A stretch of DNA of 64,000 nucleotides from positions 37,568,246 through 37,632,245 of the forward strand of contig NC_133665.1 in the NCBI RefSeq assembly GCF_037893015.1. Direction: 5' to 3'. A model generated the notes under the pieces. It was given only the letters and a program-made list of their open reading frames with translations. It was not told where the DNA came from and made no database searches. The position numbers and the translations under genes were made by a program. The stretch is from Macrotis lagotis. Its lineage: Eukaryota > Chordata > Mammalia > Peramelemorphia > Peramelidae. Numbering within the stretch: the first letter of the stretch is position 1; the number at the start of each line of letters is the position of its first letter. This document shows positions 32,793 through 43,739 of this stretch, piece by piece.

Positions 32793-33740
32793 ATGAGTAA
32801 ACCAACAAAAAAGGAACCTGACCATGGAAGACCAAAATACTTAATCTTGAAGAAGAGAAAGTTTCAAGCTTCTGTATCTAAGACTCCAAGAAATATAGAA
32901 GTTGGACTCAGGTTATGATAGAACTCAGAAAAGATTTTGAAAATCAAGTAAGGGAGATAGAAAAAAATTGGGAAAAGAAATGAGAGAAATATAGGAAAAA
33001 CATGAAAACAAAGTGAGCAGCTTAGTCAAGGAGATCCAAAAAATGCTAAAGAAAATAACATGTTAAAAACCAGTTTAGGTCAAATGGATAAAACATTTCA
33101 AAAAAGTTACTGAGGAGAAGAATTCTATAAAAAGCAGAATTGGACAGATGGAAAAGGAGATAAGAAAACTCTCTGAGGAAAACAAATCCTTCAGATGTAG
33201 AATGCAGTTAAAGGAAGTTGACTACTTTGTGAGAAATCAAACACAATAGTTCAACATCAAAAGAATGAAAAATTAGAAGAAAATATGAAATATCTCATTG
33301 ATAAAACTGATCTGTAAAACAGATTCAGGAAAGATAATTTAAAAATTATTGGGATACCTGAAAATCATGACCAGGAAAAGAGCTTTAACCTCATTTTTAA
33401 AGAATTCCCACAGGAAAATCACCCTGATATCCTAGAAGCAGTGGATAAAATAGAAATTGAAAGAATCCACCAATCTCCCCTGGAAAGAGATCCAAAAAAC
33501 ACAACCCCCAGGAATATTATAACCAAGTTCCAAGTCAAAAAGAAAATATTACAAGTAGACAGAAGGACACAATTCAAATATCATGGAGCTGAAGTCAGAA
33601 TCACACAGGACTTAGCAACAACTATTTTAATGGCTTGTAGGGCTTGTAATATAATATTCCAGAAGGCAAAGGAGCTTGGAATGCAACCAAGAATCAACTA
33701 CCCAGCAAAACTGAACATCCTCTTCCAGGGGAAAAGATAG
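32793..33740 (+). pseudogene. ORF1 of HAL1-type copy B, decayed
   Basis: ATG at 32793 starts MSKPTKKEPDHGRPKYL. The coiled-coil part lies at 32930-33240 with several stops. The C-terminal part at 33441-33740 is open for 99 codons and holds RITQDLATTILMACRA and a QPRINYPAKLNILFQGK block, the best-preserved copy of this domain in the window. Position and order match L1 ORF1p. Frame changes between the two parts make it non-functional. Confidence 0.8.
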
Positions 33741-34255
33741 ACTTTCAATAAAAGAGGGGAATTTCAAATGTTCCTATTGAAATAACCAGAGCTGATGAGA
33801 AAGTTTGACCTTCAAGTACAGGACTCGGGTGAAGCATAGAGAGTGGAGGAGAAGGGTAAATTATGAGGGACTTAATGATGATGAACTACATGTATTCTTG
33901 CATGGAAAGATGATATTGATAACACTCATATGAACCTTCTCATTTCACAGAGCAGGTAGAAGGAGCTTTTTTAGATGAAGCACAGAAGAGAGCTGAATTT
34001 GAAGATATAATATATTGTAAAAATGGAGTCAGTGGGTAAAAGGGAAATGGACTGGGAGTAAGAAAAAGGAGGGGGGAAGGTGAGGGGGAATGAGGGGAAC
34101 CTTCAGTCTCATTGGAAATGGCTCAAAGAGGAAACTGAAAACATGCTCAATAGGTGTAGACATCTAGAGGAAAAAGGACAGAAGGGGGACAGAAGGAAAC
34201 GGGGGGGGGGATGTGGGTAATAGAGGAGAGGGTAGATCATAGGATAGTCATATAT

Positions 34256-34427
34256 AACACATTTTCTTTTTTACTTTTTGCAAGATGCTGGAATAGGGGT
34301 GGCCTGTCTGGGACCATGGGAGCCAGGTGGTTGCTGGATCTCTGGGGTGGGATGTAGGCTTGGGGCCTTGGCCCCAGGGCCCGTGCTCTGTCTGCTTCAC
34401 CACTGGGCTGCCCCACAGCACATTTCT
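34256..34427 (-). mobile_element. GC-rich SINE variant, minus strand
   Basis: Body about 34268-34414. In reverse the head reads GGGGCAGCCCAGTGGTGAAG and AGAGCACGGGCCCTGG, as in the local SINE family, but the middle is GC-rich and unlike the other copies. It ends in TTGCAAAAAGTAAAAAAG. Host DNA repeats CACATTT on both sides, and copy A of the host element lacks the insert. Confidence 0.75.
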
Positions 34428-34744
34428 GAAGAGGGACAGAGTGAAAGGAGAGAGAAAATATAATAGATGGTAGTGGGGAGGAATGGATGGAGGGAATTAC
34501 AATCAGCAATAGCAACTGTGGAAAAATATGGAAGTAACTACTATGATGGTCTTATGATAAAGAATGAGCTGATGGTATCAGAACACAGACTGAAACAATT
34601 TTTTCCTCTTTTATTTCTCATGAGGTTTTATATTTTTGTGGGGGAGGGAATATTATGTTTACTCTTAAACAAGAATATTTTAGTAATGTGTAAATAAAAA
34701 ATAATTTTTGAAAAATAAAGAAACTATCCTTTTGTTCAAGCAAT

Positions 34745-35640
34745 TCAATTCTATATATATTTAAGCATTTATTTTGAATCAATTACTGTCTTAAATACTG
34801 GAGATACAAAAATGGAAAATGACACAGTCCCTATATGACATATACCAATAATAACACAAAATAATTAATAGGGGCAATAGATAAATACAGTCAAAGTGGT
34901 CTGGGAGGAATTTAAGGACAAAGAAATCATTTTAAACTGATGGAATTAATCTTCATGGCTTCAGGAAAGAAGTAAAGAAAGGAAAGACTTAATTAGGCTG
35001 AGATAAAGAAAGGAGTCTGTTCTAAGTATGGGATTTGATCTACATTTATCCATGGAAGCAGGAGAATGCTAGTAATCAGTAATCCAGTTTAACTGGAACA
35101 TACATGTTATAAAATAAGACTAGAAAGGTGGGTTTGAAACAAGTTGAATGAAACAAGAGAAATCAAGATGAGTATTTTATACGATATAAATTTTATTTTT
35201 TTTCTAGAGGCATTAGGAAGAAATTTGTAGTTTATTCTATAGCAATGGGAAGCTTTACATGGTATTTGAGAAAGATTGATGCCATCAGATCTGTTCATTA
35301 AATAGATTTGGAGGTTAATCAAAAAATGGAATAGAAAGTAGAAACTAGAAGTATGGGAATGAGTTAGTAAGCTTTTGCCATATTTTGGAGAGGAAATGTT
35401 AAGGGAGTATGTGTAAAGAAGAGAAAAATGGATGAAAGAATAACAATAGTGTAGAACGGAGGACTTGAAATCTAATAAATAAGCAAGAGAGAAGTCAAAT
35501 ATGACTACTTGGAAGCCTTGAAAAATATTTATTCCATTAAGAGAAATAAGAAAGTAGAGTAAGTAAGTAGTTTAGTTGGAAAGGTAAGAAGGTAGGCTCT
35601 ATGTTGAACACCAGTCATATTATCAATATTTTTCCTAATG
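34745..35640 (+). mobile_element. Ancient LINE 3'-region fragment
   Basis: AAGCATTTATTTTGAATCAA, TACTGGAGATACAAAAATGG, ATTGGCAGT-type and GACTAGAAAGGTGGGTTTGA pieces occur in the same order as in other copies of the old LINE in this window. Long and diverged; no coding potential. Confidence 0.5.
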
Positions 35641-36285
35641 ACCAGTAACATTAGTATTAAAACTATATACACATACAGTACACATGTGCCCCACAGAGGT
35701 ATATCTGAGATTGTACCAATTTTAGACCCTCCCCCCTATATAACCTCAGAATTTTCAATAGCAATAATCCCTGGAGGGAAAAAAACTTATAGAGTGGTCA
35801 AGTGTTAAGTTGTTAATCTAAAAGATTCTCAGCCGAGTAAACTGCAAATTAACTTAAAATTCTGAAAATTTATCTGAGAAAAAGAAAGATATCAGGGTTG
35901 TTGGGAGGGTTTTATTGAAGGTATAGTGATCATAAAAAATGCCACAAGAAAAGAGCCTGTTAGAATCACAGCTCCTGCTACTGCCTCCCCAATCTCTGAC
36001 ATCCCCTCAAACAATTGCTTCATCTGTGTGAAGTTTTCTCTCTGAAACAAAGATTACAGGGCATCTATTCTGGCCCTGTGTGGACAGGAGTTCTGACAGA
36101 GGAAAAACTGGTGGGGAGGGTAAGGAAAAAGAGTTAGTAGAGGGTCTGGGTATTACCCTTGTCAGAGTTGCCCAATGCCTAATCTTGACCCCAATTTCAA
36201 TAGAATAATATTTGTACATATACATATATGAGCATTATATACAGTATATATTTATATACATATATAAATAAACACATATATACAT
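35641..36285. other. Intergenic, nothing recognised
   Basis: No repeat or gene named. The 36185-36290 part is TATACA-rich. Confidence 0.5.
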
Positions 36286-36289
36286 TATT

Positions 36290-36720
36290 ATTATTAAGTG
36301 ACTTGTCCAAGTTAACACAAGTGGTAAATTGTCAGTCGGGTCCAGTACTATTTTTACTATGCTATAAAATTTTTAAATTCCCATGGTCCCCTCTTTTTTA
36401 CAGATAAGAAAATTAAGGCACACTCAATGAAAAGTAGTTGTCAAAGGTCACACAGCCAGAAACAGAAATAGAGTCCAGAATTTCTGACACCACAGTCATC
36501 TTTCCCACTATAGCAGCCATCACAGTATCCAAGATTTAAAGATTGAATGGGACATTGGAAAAAAGACTGCAGTGGCCACCAAGCTCAACCCCATCAGTTT
36601 ACATCAGAGAAAATTGAGGCAATAAAGATAAATTGACTTGCCCAAGGTCACACATGTAGCAAGTGAAAAAAGCTAGTTTTAAACTCAAGTGATTAGATCT
36701 GTACCATTCTACCCCTTATG
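36290..36720 (-). mobile_element. Cluster of three MIR-type fragments, minus strand
   Basis: 36290-36365 (AAGTGACTTGTCCAAGTTAA), 36395-36515 (AGATAAGAAAATTAAGGCAC, AAAGGTCACACAGCCAGAAA) and 36580-36715 (GAGAAAATTGAGGCAATAAA, TTGACTTGCCCAAGGTCACA) each carry the reversed MIR core. Confidence 0.75.
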
Positions 36721-36729
36721 AACAATTCC

Positions 36730-37800
36730 ACTTTACTATTTGGAATGGAAGACCCCTGGAACTTATGAAATCAAACCTTGACTGTCTTTCTTACCAAAAT
36801 GAGGTGGGGGAAGTAAGGAAGGACAGCAAGGGAGAAAAGTATATGCCCATCCTCATCTATATTTCCTGCTTACTGATTCATTGGATTCGTTGCTACTCTG
36901 AGATGCATGGTAAGGAAAAGCCAGTACATTTTGTATACTCAGGAGATAGAACAGACAGTGAAAGCTTGGCTCTCTTTCATAGTAATGGATCATATATTTT
37001 CAGAGTGCTACATGGCTTGAGCGATTTTAAAGTAGGTAGTCTGTCCATCATCAAAGGAGGCAGAAAAAGCTCACTTTGAAAGTGCTCTCGCCCTCACTCA
37101 CAAACAGTAAGAGGTTCACTTCTCTCTGCAGCTGACAATGGGAGCCCCAAAATGCTCAGCTGCATTGCTTCCAGCATGATTGGATTTTTATTTTGATGGT
37201 GGGGAGCAAGAGTGAATTTAAGATTCTCTTTTGTGAGAATTGGGTGGGGGGCATGATTCTTGCTTATATCAGCAACTGGCTGATTACTGCCTCTTCTTCC
37301 CTTCCCCTTCCCCCCCTTTATTTTATTTTATTTTATTTCATTCATTTATTTAACTGCTTATCTGATACTGTGATAACCATTTCCGGCTATATATTGGCTG
37401 AGAAAGCTTTCTCCAGACTCCAGAACAGATCAATAAAAGTAAGTCATAGTGATTCACAAAAATAAAATTGTCATCATTATTGTTCAATTATTGCTGTGTC
37501 GGTGAAAAGGAGTTCCAGAGCTGAAGGCTTCTTGGCTAATATTTATAATCTGCATTGAATGGTGCTAATGAATGAGTGGGTGTGCACTAGGCTAGAAAGG
37601 CAGTGTTATTTGATTTATACAGAGTCCAGGGCTGATTGCTAATGTTAAAACCATTAAAATGTCTCTTAGATCTGCCTTAATGTACTCCCCTGCATATAAT
37701 AGAGCTTAAACTTACCCGTTTACTTAGCTTTTCATTATTGGTTGAATATTTGTCTTTATTACATTATCCCCATGATAAATTTGACTTGTGAGAGTTTAAA
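36730..37800. promoter_or_regulatory. Repeat-poor stretch, candidate conserved noncoding element
   Basis: About 1 kb with no SINE, MIR or LINE on either strand, next to dense MIR debris. 37490-37800 in particular reads like unique, slowly evolving sequence, with TAAT-core sites (GGTGCTAATGAATGAG, TTGCTAATGTTAAAACC) and CTCTTAGATCTGCC. A 104-codon open frame at 36765-37079 has no known relatives and lacks splice or start context that would convince me. The regulatory call is an inference from texture alone. Confidence 0.3.
37316..37340. repeat. (TTTTA)n short repeat
   Basis: Four TTTTA units after a C-run. Confidence 0.85.
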
Positions 37801-37819
37801 AAACAGTACTTCAGAAATA

Positions 37820-38072
37820 ATGGCCAACATTCATATAGCGTTTTAAGGTTTTAGCAAAGTGCTTTATTATATAAATTATTTCATCTTCACAACAACCCTG
37901 GAAGGTAGATGCTTTTCTCATCTCCCTTTTTTTATCTATGAGGCAACTGAGGCAAAGAGAGGTTAAGTGACTTGCCTAGAGCCACTAGGCTCTAGTGACA
38001 GAGATAGGTTATGATCCTGGATCTTCCAAATATCAAACTCTATTCTATCCACTGAGTCACTTAGTTACTACT
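37820..38072 (-). mobile_element. THER/MIR SINE, nearly complete, minus strand
   Basis: Contains, in reverse, GCAAAGTGCTTTATTATATA, TCACAACAACCCTGGAAGG, GAGGCAACTGAGGCAAAGAG, AGGTTAAGTGACTTGCCTAG and CTATCCACTGAGTCACTTAG. It spans tail, core and tRNA-related head, making it the most complete copy of this family here. Confidence 0.88.
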
Positions 38073-38925
38073 TAAGTAGTCAATGAAGTAACTTTAGATG
38101 GCTTTAGTATTCTCTTCTCTCAGATAATAATAATTATTTTTGAAAAGTTCAAACTGTTAAATCCTTGTATGTCCCAAATCATAAAATCCAGGTGCTCAGG
38201 GGAAGAAGTAATATTTCAATGTGAAAGAAAAATAAAAAACAAGCCACACTGGAATAAAAGATATCCTCCTAAGCTGTCACCTTTTGAGTCTCTGAGAGGA
38301 AAAGATTTTTGTATTTCTCTTAAAATGTTTTTCCCTGAAGGAGTCCGTAAAGCAAAAGTGTAAATAGAAACAACAGGTTTAGAAGACTTAGGAAGAATTG
38401 CCAAGGTTCTAAGGTCACTGTTTCATAGTAATTCTGCAAAGGACATGAAGTATGAAATACACAGGCTACCTACACTCCTCTCCCGTCATCTACAAGATTT
38501 TTCTATTCACAACACAGACTGTCCCAAGGGAACATTGCCAAGTCAGTATAGGAGGATATTTCTGAGATTTCCTCCTCCCCATGCCTTGCCTCCCTGGCTT
38601 CACTTGAAAGCCTGGCTTTCAGCTAAGTCTTTGTTTGGCCAACATGATCTAACTGGATTAGAACCAGGAACTGACCTCCTGTTCACTTCCCCACTTCTAG
38701 CTTGTTTGGACAATCCAATCTATATTTTGCAGGAGGTATAAAGTGCTGTTGGGTATACATGAGCTGTCTGCCAGGCTCTGGGAGCAATGATAAGAATCTC
38801 TCTTTGCCAGGAACTTGATCAGATGTAGTAAAATAAATAGGCTTTCATTTTATTTTCAAAAGCCTTCATCTTTTGAAAAGTTCAACATGTAATTTAAAAA
38901 CAAAACAGAATGTCCTTTCTACTCT
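38073..38925. other. Intergenic, nothing recognised
   Basis: No repeat named. Two overlapping open frames (38169-38363 plus and 38216-38404 minus) and 38445-38741 plus (98 codons) have no family similarity. Confidence 0.5.
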
Positions 38926-39002
38926 ATTCTCTCCTCTCTCCTTTTCTTTCTCTCTTCTTCCCTCCCTTTCTCTGTCTCTGTCTATCATTCTCTCTCTCTG
39001 CA
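38926..39002. repeat. Pyrimidine-rich (TC)n tract
   Basis: Imperfect CT/TTCC repeats, about 75 bp. Confidence 0.85.
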
Positions 39003-39054
39003 CATACATACAATCAGAAGTAGATTAGACTAAACAATAAAAATAGTAGTAGTA

Positions 39055-39228
39055 GCATAATCACTATTATTTATATAGTAATTTAAGGTTTGCAAAGCTC
39101 CTTACATGAATTTAACCATCCTCATATTACCCATGAGTAAATAGAGACTAAAGAAGATAAAATATCATATTCAGATTCACAGCTAATAAGCATCTGAGTT
39201 AGGATTTGAACTCAAGCCTTATTAAGCT
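39055..39228 (-). mobile_element. THER/MIR SINE, minus strand
   Basis: TTTAAGGTTTGCAAAGCTCC, CATGAGTAAATAGAGACTAA and TTAGGATTTGAACTCAAGCC in reverse MIR order. Confidence 0.8.
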
Positions 39229-39234
39229 AACTCA

Positions 39235-39475
39235 CAGTGCATAGAACGCTGGACCTGAAGTCAGGAAGATCTGAGTTCAAATTTAACTCCAGACACTTAC
39301 TAGCTGTATGACTCAGTTTAAGTCACTGAACCTCTCTCTGCTTCAGTTTTTTCAACTATCAATTTGGAAATAATCATAGCACTTATCTCCCACAAGTTTT
39401 AGAAGCACAAAATGAAATATTTGTAAAGTACTTGGCTAGTACTTGGAATACACTGGAAGTTTAATAAATCCTTCC
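39235..39475 (+). mobile_element. THER/MIR SINE
   Basis: GAACGCTGGACCTGAAGTCA, GATCTGAGTTCAAATTTAAC, CTCCAGACACTTACTAGCTG, AGTCACTGAACCTCTCTCTG and a GTAAAGTACTTGGC tail on the plus strand. Lies head to head with the previous copy. Confidence 0.85.
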
Positions 39476-39589
39476 TGATTTCAAGTTCAACTAGAGGGCC
39501 ACAGCAATTAGAACAGAAGGGCTCTTTCCTTCCTCAGAACAGGGTCTTATATACTTTCACTTTGGAACTTGTATTGGAGTTATATGTAT

Positions 39590-39685
39590 GCAAATCTTAT
39601 CTCCTCCTGTTAGAGTAAGCTCCCTAAGGGTAGGGACTGTTTTGACTACTTAATCAGTATTTGATAAATAAGTGAGGACTTACTT
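39590..39685 (+). mobile_element. L2-type 3' end fragment
   Basis: TTAGAGTAAGCTCCCTAAGG, GTAGGGACTGTTTTGAC and TCAGTATTTGATAAATAAG match the L2/MIR3 terminus. Confidence 0.65.
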
Positions 39686-39751
39686 TTTGTTGTCTTTGGA
39701 CAAGTTCAAAACAATTTAAATCAACCAAAATTTATAGAATGTCAATATAAT

Positions 39752-41905
39752 GGTGAAGGACTACTCGTGGGCAGGTGTTATGGCAGCAGTGAGAGGGGGG
39801 ACCCAGCCCTCTCTCACCCCAATCCTGGAGGGCCAAGGTGGTGGGGGCTCATCATATAGTGCTACTGCAAAGGAACATTCAGTCATGGATAACAGTGAGC
39901 TGGTGCAGAAGGCCAAATTGACTGAGCAGGCTGAGAGATATGATGACACGGCAGCCTGCATGAAGTCTGTTAACTGAGCAAGGAGCTGAATTATCCAATG
40001 AGGAGAGGAATCTTCTCTCTGTTGATTACAAAAATGTCCTGAGGCCCATAGGTTATCTAGGAGGGTTGCTTCAAGTTTTGAGCAAAAGACCAAAAGATGG
40101 AAGGTGCTGAGAAAAAAACAGCAGATGGCCCAAGATACAAAGAGAAAATTGAGACTGAACTAAGAGATATCTGCAATGATGCACTGTCTCTATTGGAAAA
40201 GTTTTTGATTCCTAATGCTTCACAAGCAGAAAGCAAAGTTTTCTATTTGAAAATGAAAAGAGACTACTTACCATTATTTGGTTGATGTTGCTGCTGGTGA
40301 TCACAAGACAGGAATAGTGGATCAGTCACAACAAGCATTTCAAGAAGCATTTGAAATCAGCACAAAGGAGATTCAACCAAGACATCCTATAAGATTGGGT
40401 CTGGCTTTGAACTTCTCTGTGTTCTATTATGAGATCCTGAACTCACCAGAGAAAGCTTGCTCCCTTACAAAGACAGCTTTTGATGAAGCCATTGCTGAAT
40501 TTGATACATTAAGTGAAGAATTATACAAAGATAGCACACTAATAACGTAATTACTGAGAGACAACTTGACATTGTGCACCTCAGACACCCAAGGAGATGA
40601 AGCTGAGGCAGGAGAAGGAGGGGAAAATTAACCAGCCTTCCAACTCGTGTCTGCCTCATTCTAAAATTTATACAATAGACCATTTGTCATCCATGCTATC
40701 CCACAAATAGTTTTTATTTATGATTTATGACAGGTTTACATTACTTCTATTTGGATTTCTATATTTCCCATGTGGTTTTTATGTTTAATATTAGGGGAGC
40801 AGAGCCAGTTAATATTTGAGGAGTTAACTGTTTTCATCTGAGGTGGCCAATATGGGGATATGGAATTTTTATACACATTTTACATGTTTGGCATAGAACT
40901 TTTGGTAATTGTGATTTCATAAGGCCAGTGTTAAAACTACTTCCATATCTAGGCAAAGAAAACTGCTTACATATTGACCTGTCATGGTGAGGGGGGGATA
41001 AAAAGGGTTAATTGGTTCCAGTCACAGGTGTAGTTATTGTGGCTACTTTAAGGTGGGAACACTCATAGCTGTAGTAGAAACAGATGTCCCATAGATATTA
41101 CATGTCATACCATGTGTATCTGTGGATCTCAACATGTACAACTTTATGAATGCAGTTGCAAAAGTGTTCCTTAAGACAAGATTTTAAACCAATCAATTTA
41201 CTCTGGAGAAGGGCAGAAACAGTTCACCTTCCATTATTTGTAAAGTTACCTGCTGTTCACTTTCATTACTTTTATTTTATTTGTATTTAAATGGTTTAGG
41301 CAACCTAAGAACAAATGTACAAGAAAAGATGAAGTAAAAATGAATTGCTTAATATTCATAAAGTCATTGTATGTCAAACACAGCAGTAAAACAAAAAAAC
41401 CCATGCATTTAACTTTTTTTGAGGTTTTTTGCTTTTGTGATTTTTTTGATACTTGCCTAACATGCATGTTCTGCAAAAATAGTTATCAAGGAAATAAATT
41501 GAGATGATGGCTAGCTTTATTTAATGTCTTATGAAATTTCCATGAACAATCTAAGCATAATTGTTAAGAACATGTATATTAAGTTGATATAAGTGAAATA
41601 AAAGTTTTATGAATGGACTTTTCAACTACTTTCTCTACAGCTTTTCATGTAAATCAGATATTTAGTTCTGAAATTTCTCTAAAGAAAATTGTACATTTTG
41701 AAGATTTACTTCCCACTTGATAGTTATATAATGAACTTTTTTTTAAAAAGTATAAAATTATCAAATGGCAAAAGTTCCCGCGTTCCATATTGTTCCAAGC
41801 ATTACTCCCCTCTTCACCACCCTGATTTGGTTTATCTTTTAAAACAAAAGGTGGTAGTCTGAATAAAATCATATGTTCCACTTTAAAAAAAAAGGTGAAA
41901 GACTA
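39752..41905 (+). pseudogene. YWHAZ (pseudogene): Processed pseudogene of YWHAZ (14-3-3 zeta)
   Basis: The parent encodes 14-3-3 zeta, a cytosolic dimeric phosphoserine/threonine-binding adaptor of 245 residues. The copy is intronless and spans 5'UTR (39764-39884), a coding-like part (39885-40631), about 1.25 kb of 3'UTR, AATAAA at 41862-41867 and an A-run at 41885-41893. A duplication, GGTGAAGGACTA (39752) and GGTGAAAGACTA (41894), flanks it. Recognisable blocks: [20 protein letters not shown] at the start, [55 protein letters not shown], and a QGDEAEAGEGGEN end that points to the zeta paralogue. Lesions: +1 base at about 39972, -1 near 40040, an 8-bp tandem duplication (40083-40098), +1 near 40268, and CAA to TAA at 40548-40550. 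It cannot make a full protein. Confidence 0.96.
41862..41893 (+). terminator. Fossil polyadenylation signal and A-tail of the YWHAZ copy
   Basis: AATAAA followed about 17 bases later by a nine-A run. An upstream AATAAA at 41597-41602 was evidently not the site used by the transcript that was copied. Confidence 0.85.
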
Positions 41906-41924
41906 TATTGTGATAGAAGAATAA

Positions 41925-42200
41925 GAAGCAGTCTCAACCTCAATGAACTTGAAGATTAGTTGAGAGAAACAAGACCAAACAAGTTAAACAATGTAATCTT
42001 TAAAAATTGATAAATAACAAAATTTGATAAATCATAAGTCAGCACATAAGTAAGTAATTTGGACAATCAATGCTCAGCAAGTTCAATGAAGTTAGAAATG
42101 GCTGTGAGTTAGAGTGTCTAAGAAATCATGGAAAAGACAAGACTTAAGTTGGACCTTAGAGGATAGAAAGAATTTGGGCAAGAAGAAAGAGTGAATAAAC
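41925..42200 (+). mobile_element. Ancient LINE 3'-region fragment
   Basis: CAGTCTCAACCTCAATGAAC, a TTGATAAATAACAAAAT stretch, and AGACTTAAGTTGGACCTTAG with AGGATAGAAAGAATTTGGGC follow the order of the old LINE seen at 19395. Confidence 0.5.
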
Positions 42201-43494
42201 TGTGTTTGTGAGGCTGAATATCTTATTACATTGTGATGTTAGAAAAAGTCCAAGATTTCCACTGATCAAAATCTCATTTTTACCAGAAAAAAAACAAACA
42301 CTGAAATGGAAAATCAAATAATCCAAATCCAAGAGCTCCTCTCCCACTTTTTCACTGAATCCATACCTGAATTCTACCTCTAATTAGGAGTTAAAAATGT
42401 GCCTGGGTTACTTCATCAGCAAACCTAACCCCTACCTCAGATCTGCCTGACATGCCATCTTTCTTGAGTACAGGTTTCATTATGAAGTTCTCTGTAGCAC
42501 ACCCCAAGACCACAACTAATGAAACACTTTATCAGATCCAAAGTTATTGGTTTCTTGTGGGTAGATTTCAGTTCTATTTGTGGCTGTCCTTCTGTGAGCT
42601 ATGAGGGACTGCCTGTGCATGAAGCAGCAATGACTTAACATCCACCAGTTATATGCTGCCTTGAGGACATCTATGCTGCCTTCCATCATGAAAATTACAT
42701 TATCAACCAAAAAAAACCCTTCCTAGAGATCTTCAAAGAATTACCTATTGGATAAATCTGTGTGTTGGCCTTCGAGTAAGATGATGCAACTCTAAAGTAT
42801 TTTGAACTTTTAATTTTTTTTTTCCTTCTGGTGCTGGCAATGGACTTACACTGATCTTCAAAATGTCACACTAATAGCATGACTAGGTAAGATGACTGAG
42901 GTTAGAGGTGAAGTATGTGCATAGAGAAAACAGATTCTCAATAAATCTTTGCTTGTCTGTTGTTATTTTTTTTATATTAAAAAAACCATTACAAGACACA
43001 GTTGTAATCCCAGGATGTTCTGACAAAGGTAAGTTTAATCAACACAGAGTCAAATTCCCTAAATCCTTAGGTGCATTTGTAGCTTACAGATGAAGCCAAC
43101 ACCCAAAACAACACCAGAGACATTAAGAATAAAAGATAAAAATGAAACCACCTAGACTACCTCTCCAAGCGACATTGTTCTACTAGAAAGGAGTCTCAAC
43201 AAGCTCTTTTGTTCTCTCTCTCTGCTCTACAGCCATCTATAAGGTATCTCATTTCTTATTATCAACCAAGGAGTTCTCTTTTTTCAAATATTAACTATAT
43301 CAGCTGCCTAGAGTCAGACTCAGATTGGGAGAAAGGTTAAGGAATTATTATGTTTCTTGTATGGTATGGATGATCTTGGTAGCACCTGCTGCTTTTCTAT
43401 GCCCCAAACTCAACTAGCCATCTTCCCTAATTTTCTAAGAAAATGGACTCAATCTTTTATTATTCCAAGAAGCTTCTCTACAGAATAATAGTAA
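42201..43494. other. Intergenic, nothing recognised
   Basis: About 1.3 kb without a named repeat. A minus-strand open frame at 42516-42710 (64 codons) lies in non-repetitive sequence but has no similarity I recognise. Confidence 0.5.
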
Positions 43495-43685
43495 CATTAC
43501 AGTATGTTAAAGGTGGAAAAAGCTTTGAGTTTGCAGTCAGAGATTCAAATCCTACCTGAGTATTTCTTAGTACCTATATGATTTAAGGAAAATGTCTTAA
43601 CCTCTCTGATCTTAGTTCCCTCATTTGTAAAACTGGACTGTGAGATCCCTTTCAGCTCTAAATCCACAATACTGAGATTTTAGCA
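43495..43685 (+). mobile_element. MIR SINE
   Basis: GAGTTTGCAGTCAGAGATTC, TCTTAACCTCTCTGATCTTA, GTTCCCTCATTTGTAAAAC and GATCCCTTTCAGCTCTAAAT in MIR order. Confidence 0.85.
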
Positions 43686-43739
43686 GTGATCAGCTTATAC
43701 CAGATGTAGCAGGACCCCCCCCCCAACCCCAATGTCTGA

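Larger units (their letters stand above)
32059..34715 (+). mobile_element. HAL1-type ORF1-only LINE, copy B
   Basis: Starts GGGGCAGATCCAAGATGAC and has a GC-rich 5' region to 32792, a decayed ORF1 (32793-33740), and a purine-rich 3' region ending in TTTTAGTAATGTGTAAATAA. Layout and length match copy A at 12218-14812; neither contains ORF2. A target duplication is visible: TAAAGAAACT at 32044 and 34716. A GC-rich SINE interrupts the 3' region at 34268-34414. Open frames in the GC-rich 5' region (for example 32043-32462 minus, 32233-32582 plus) are not genes. Confidence 0.85.

Noticed and set aside
36765..37079. 104-codon open frame on the plus strand
   Set aside because: No recognisable family, no signal or domain, no flanking exons or splice pattern; it lies in a stretch that I think is noncoding.
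39761..40093. 110-codon minus-strand frame
   Set aside because: Antisense shadow of the YWHAZ pseudogene.
42516..42710. 64-codon minus-strand frame in unique DNA
   Set aside because: Not obviously from a repeat, but no similarity or gene context; too little to call.
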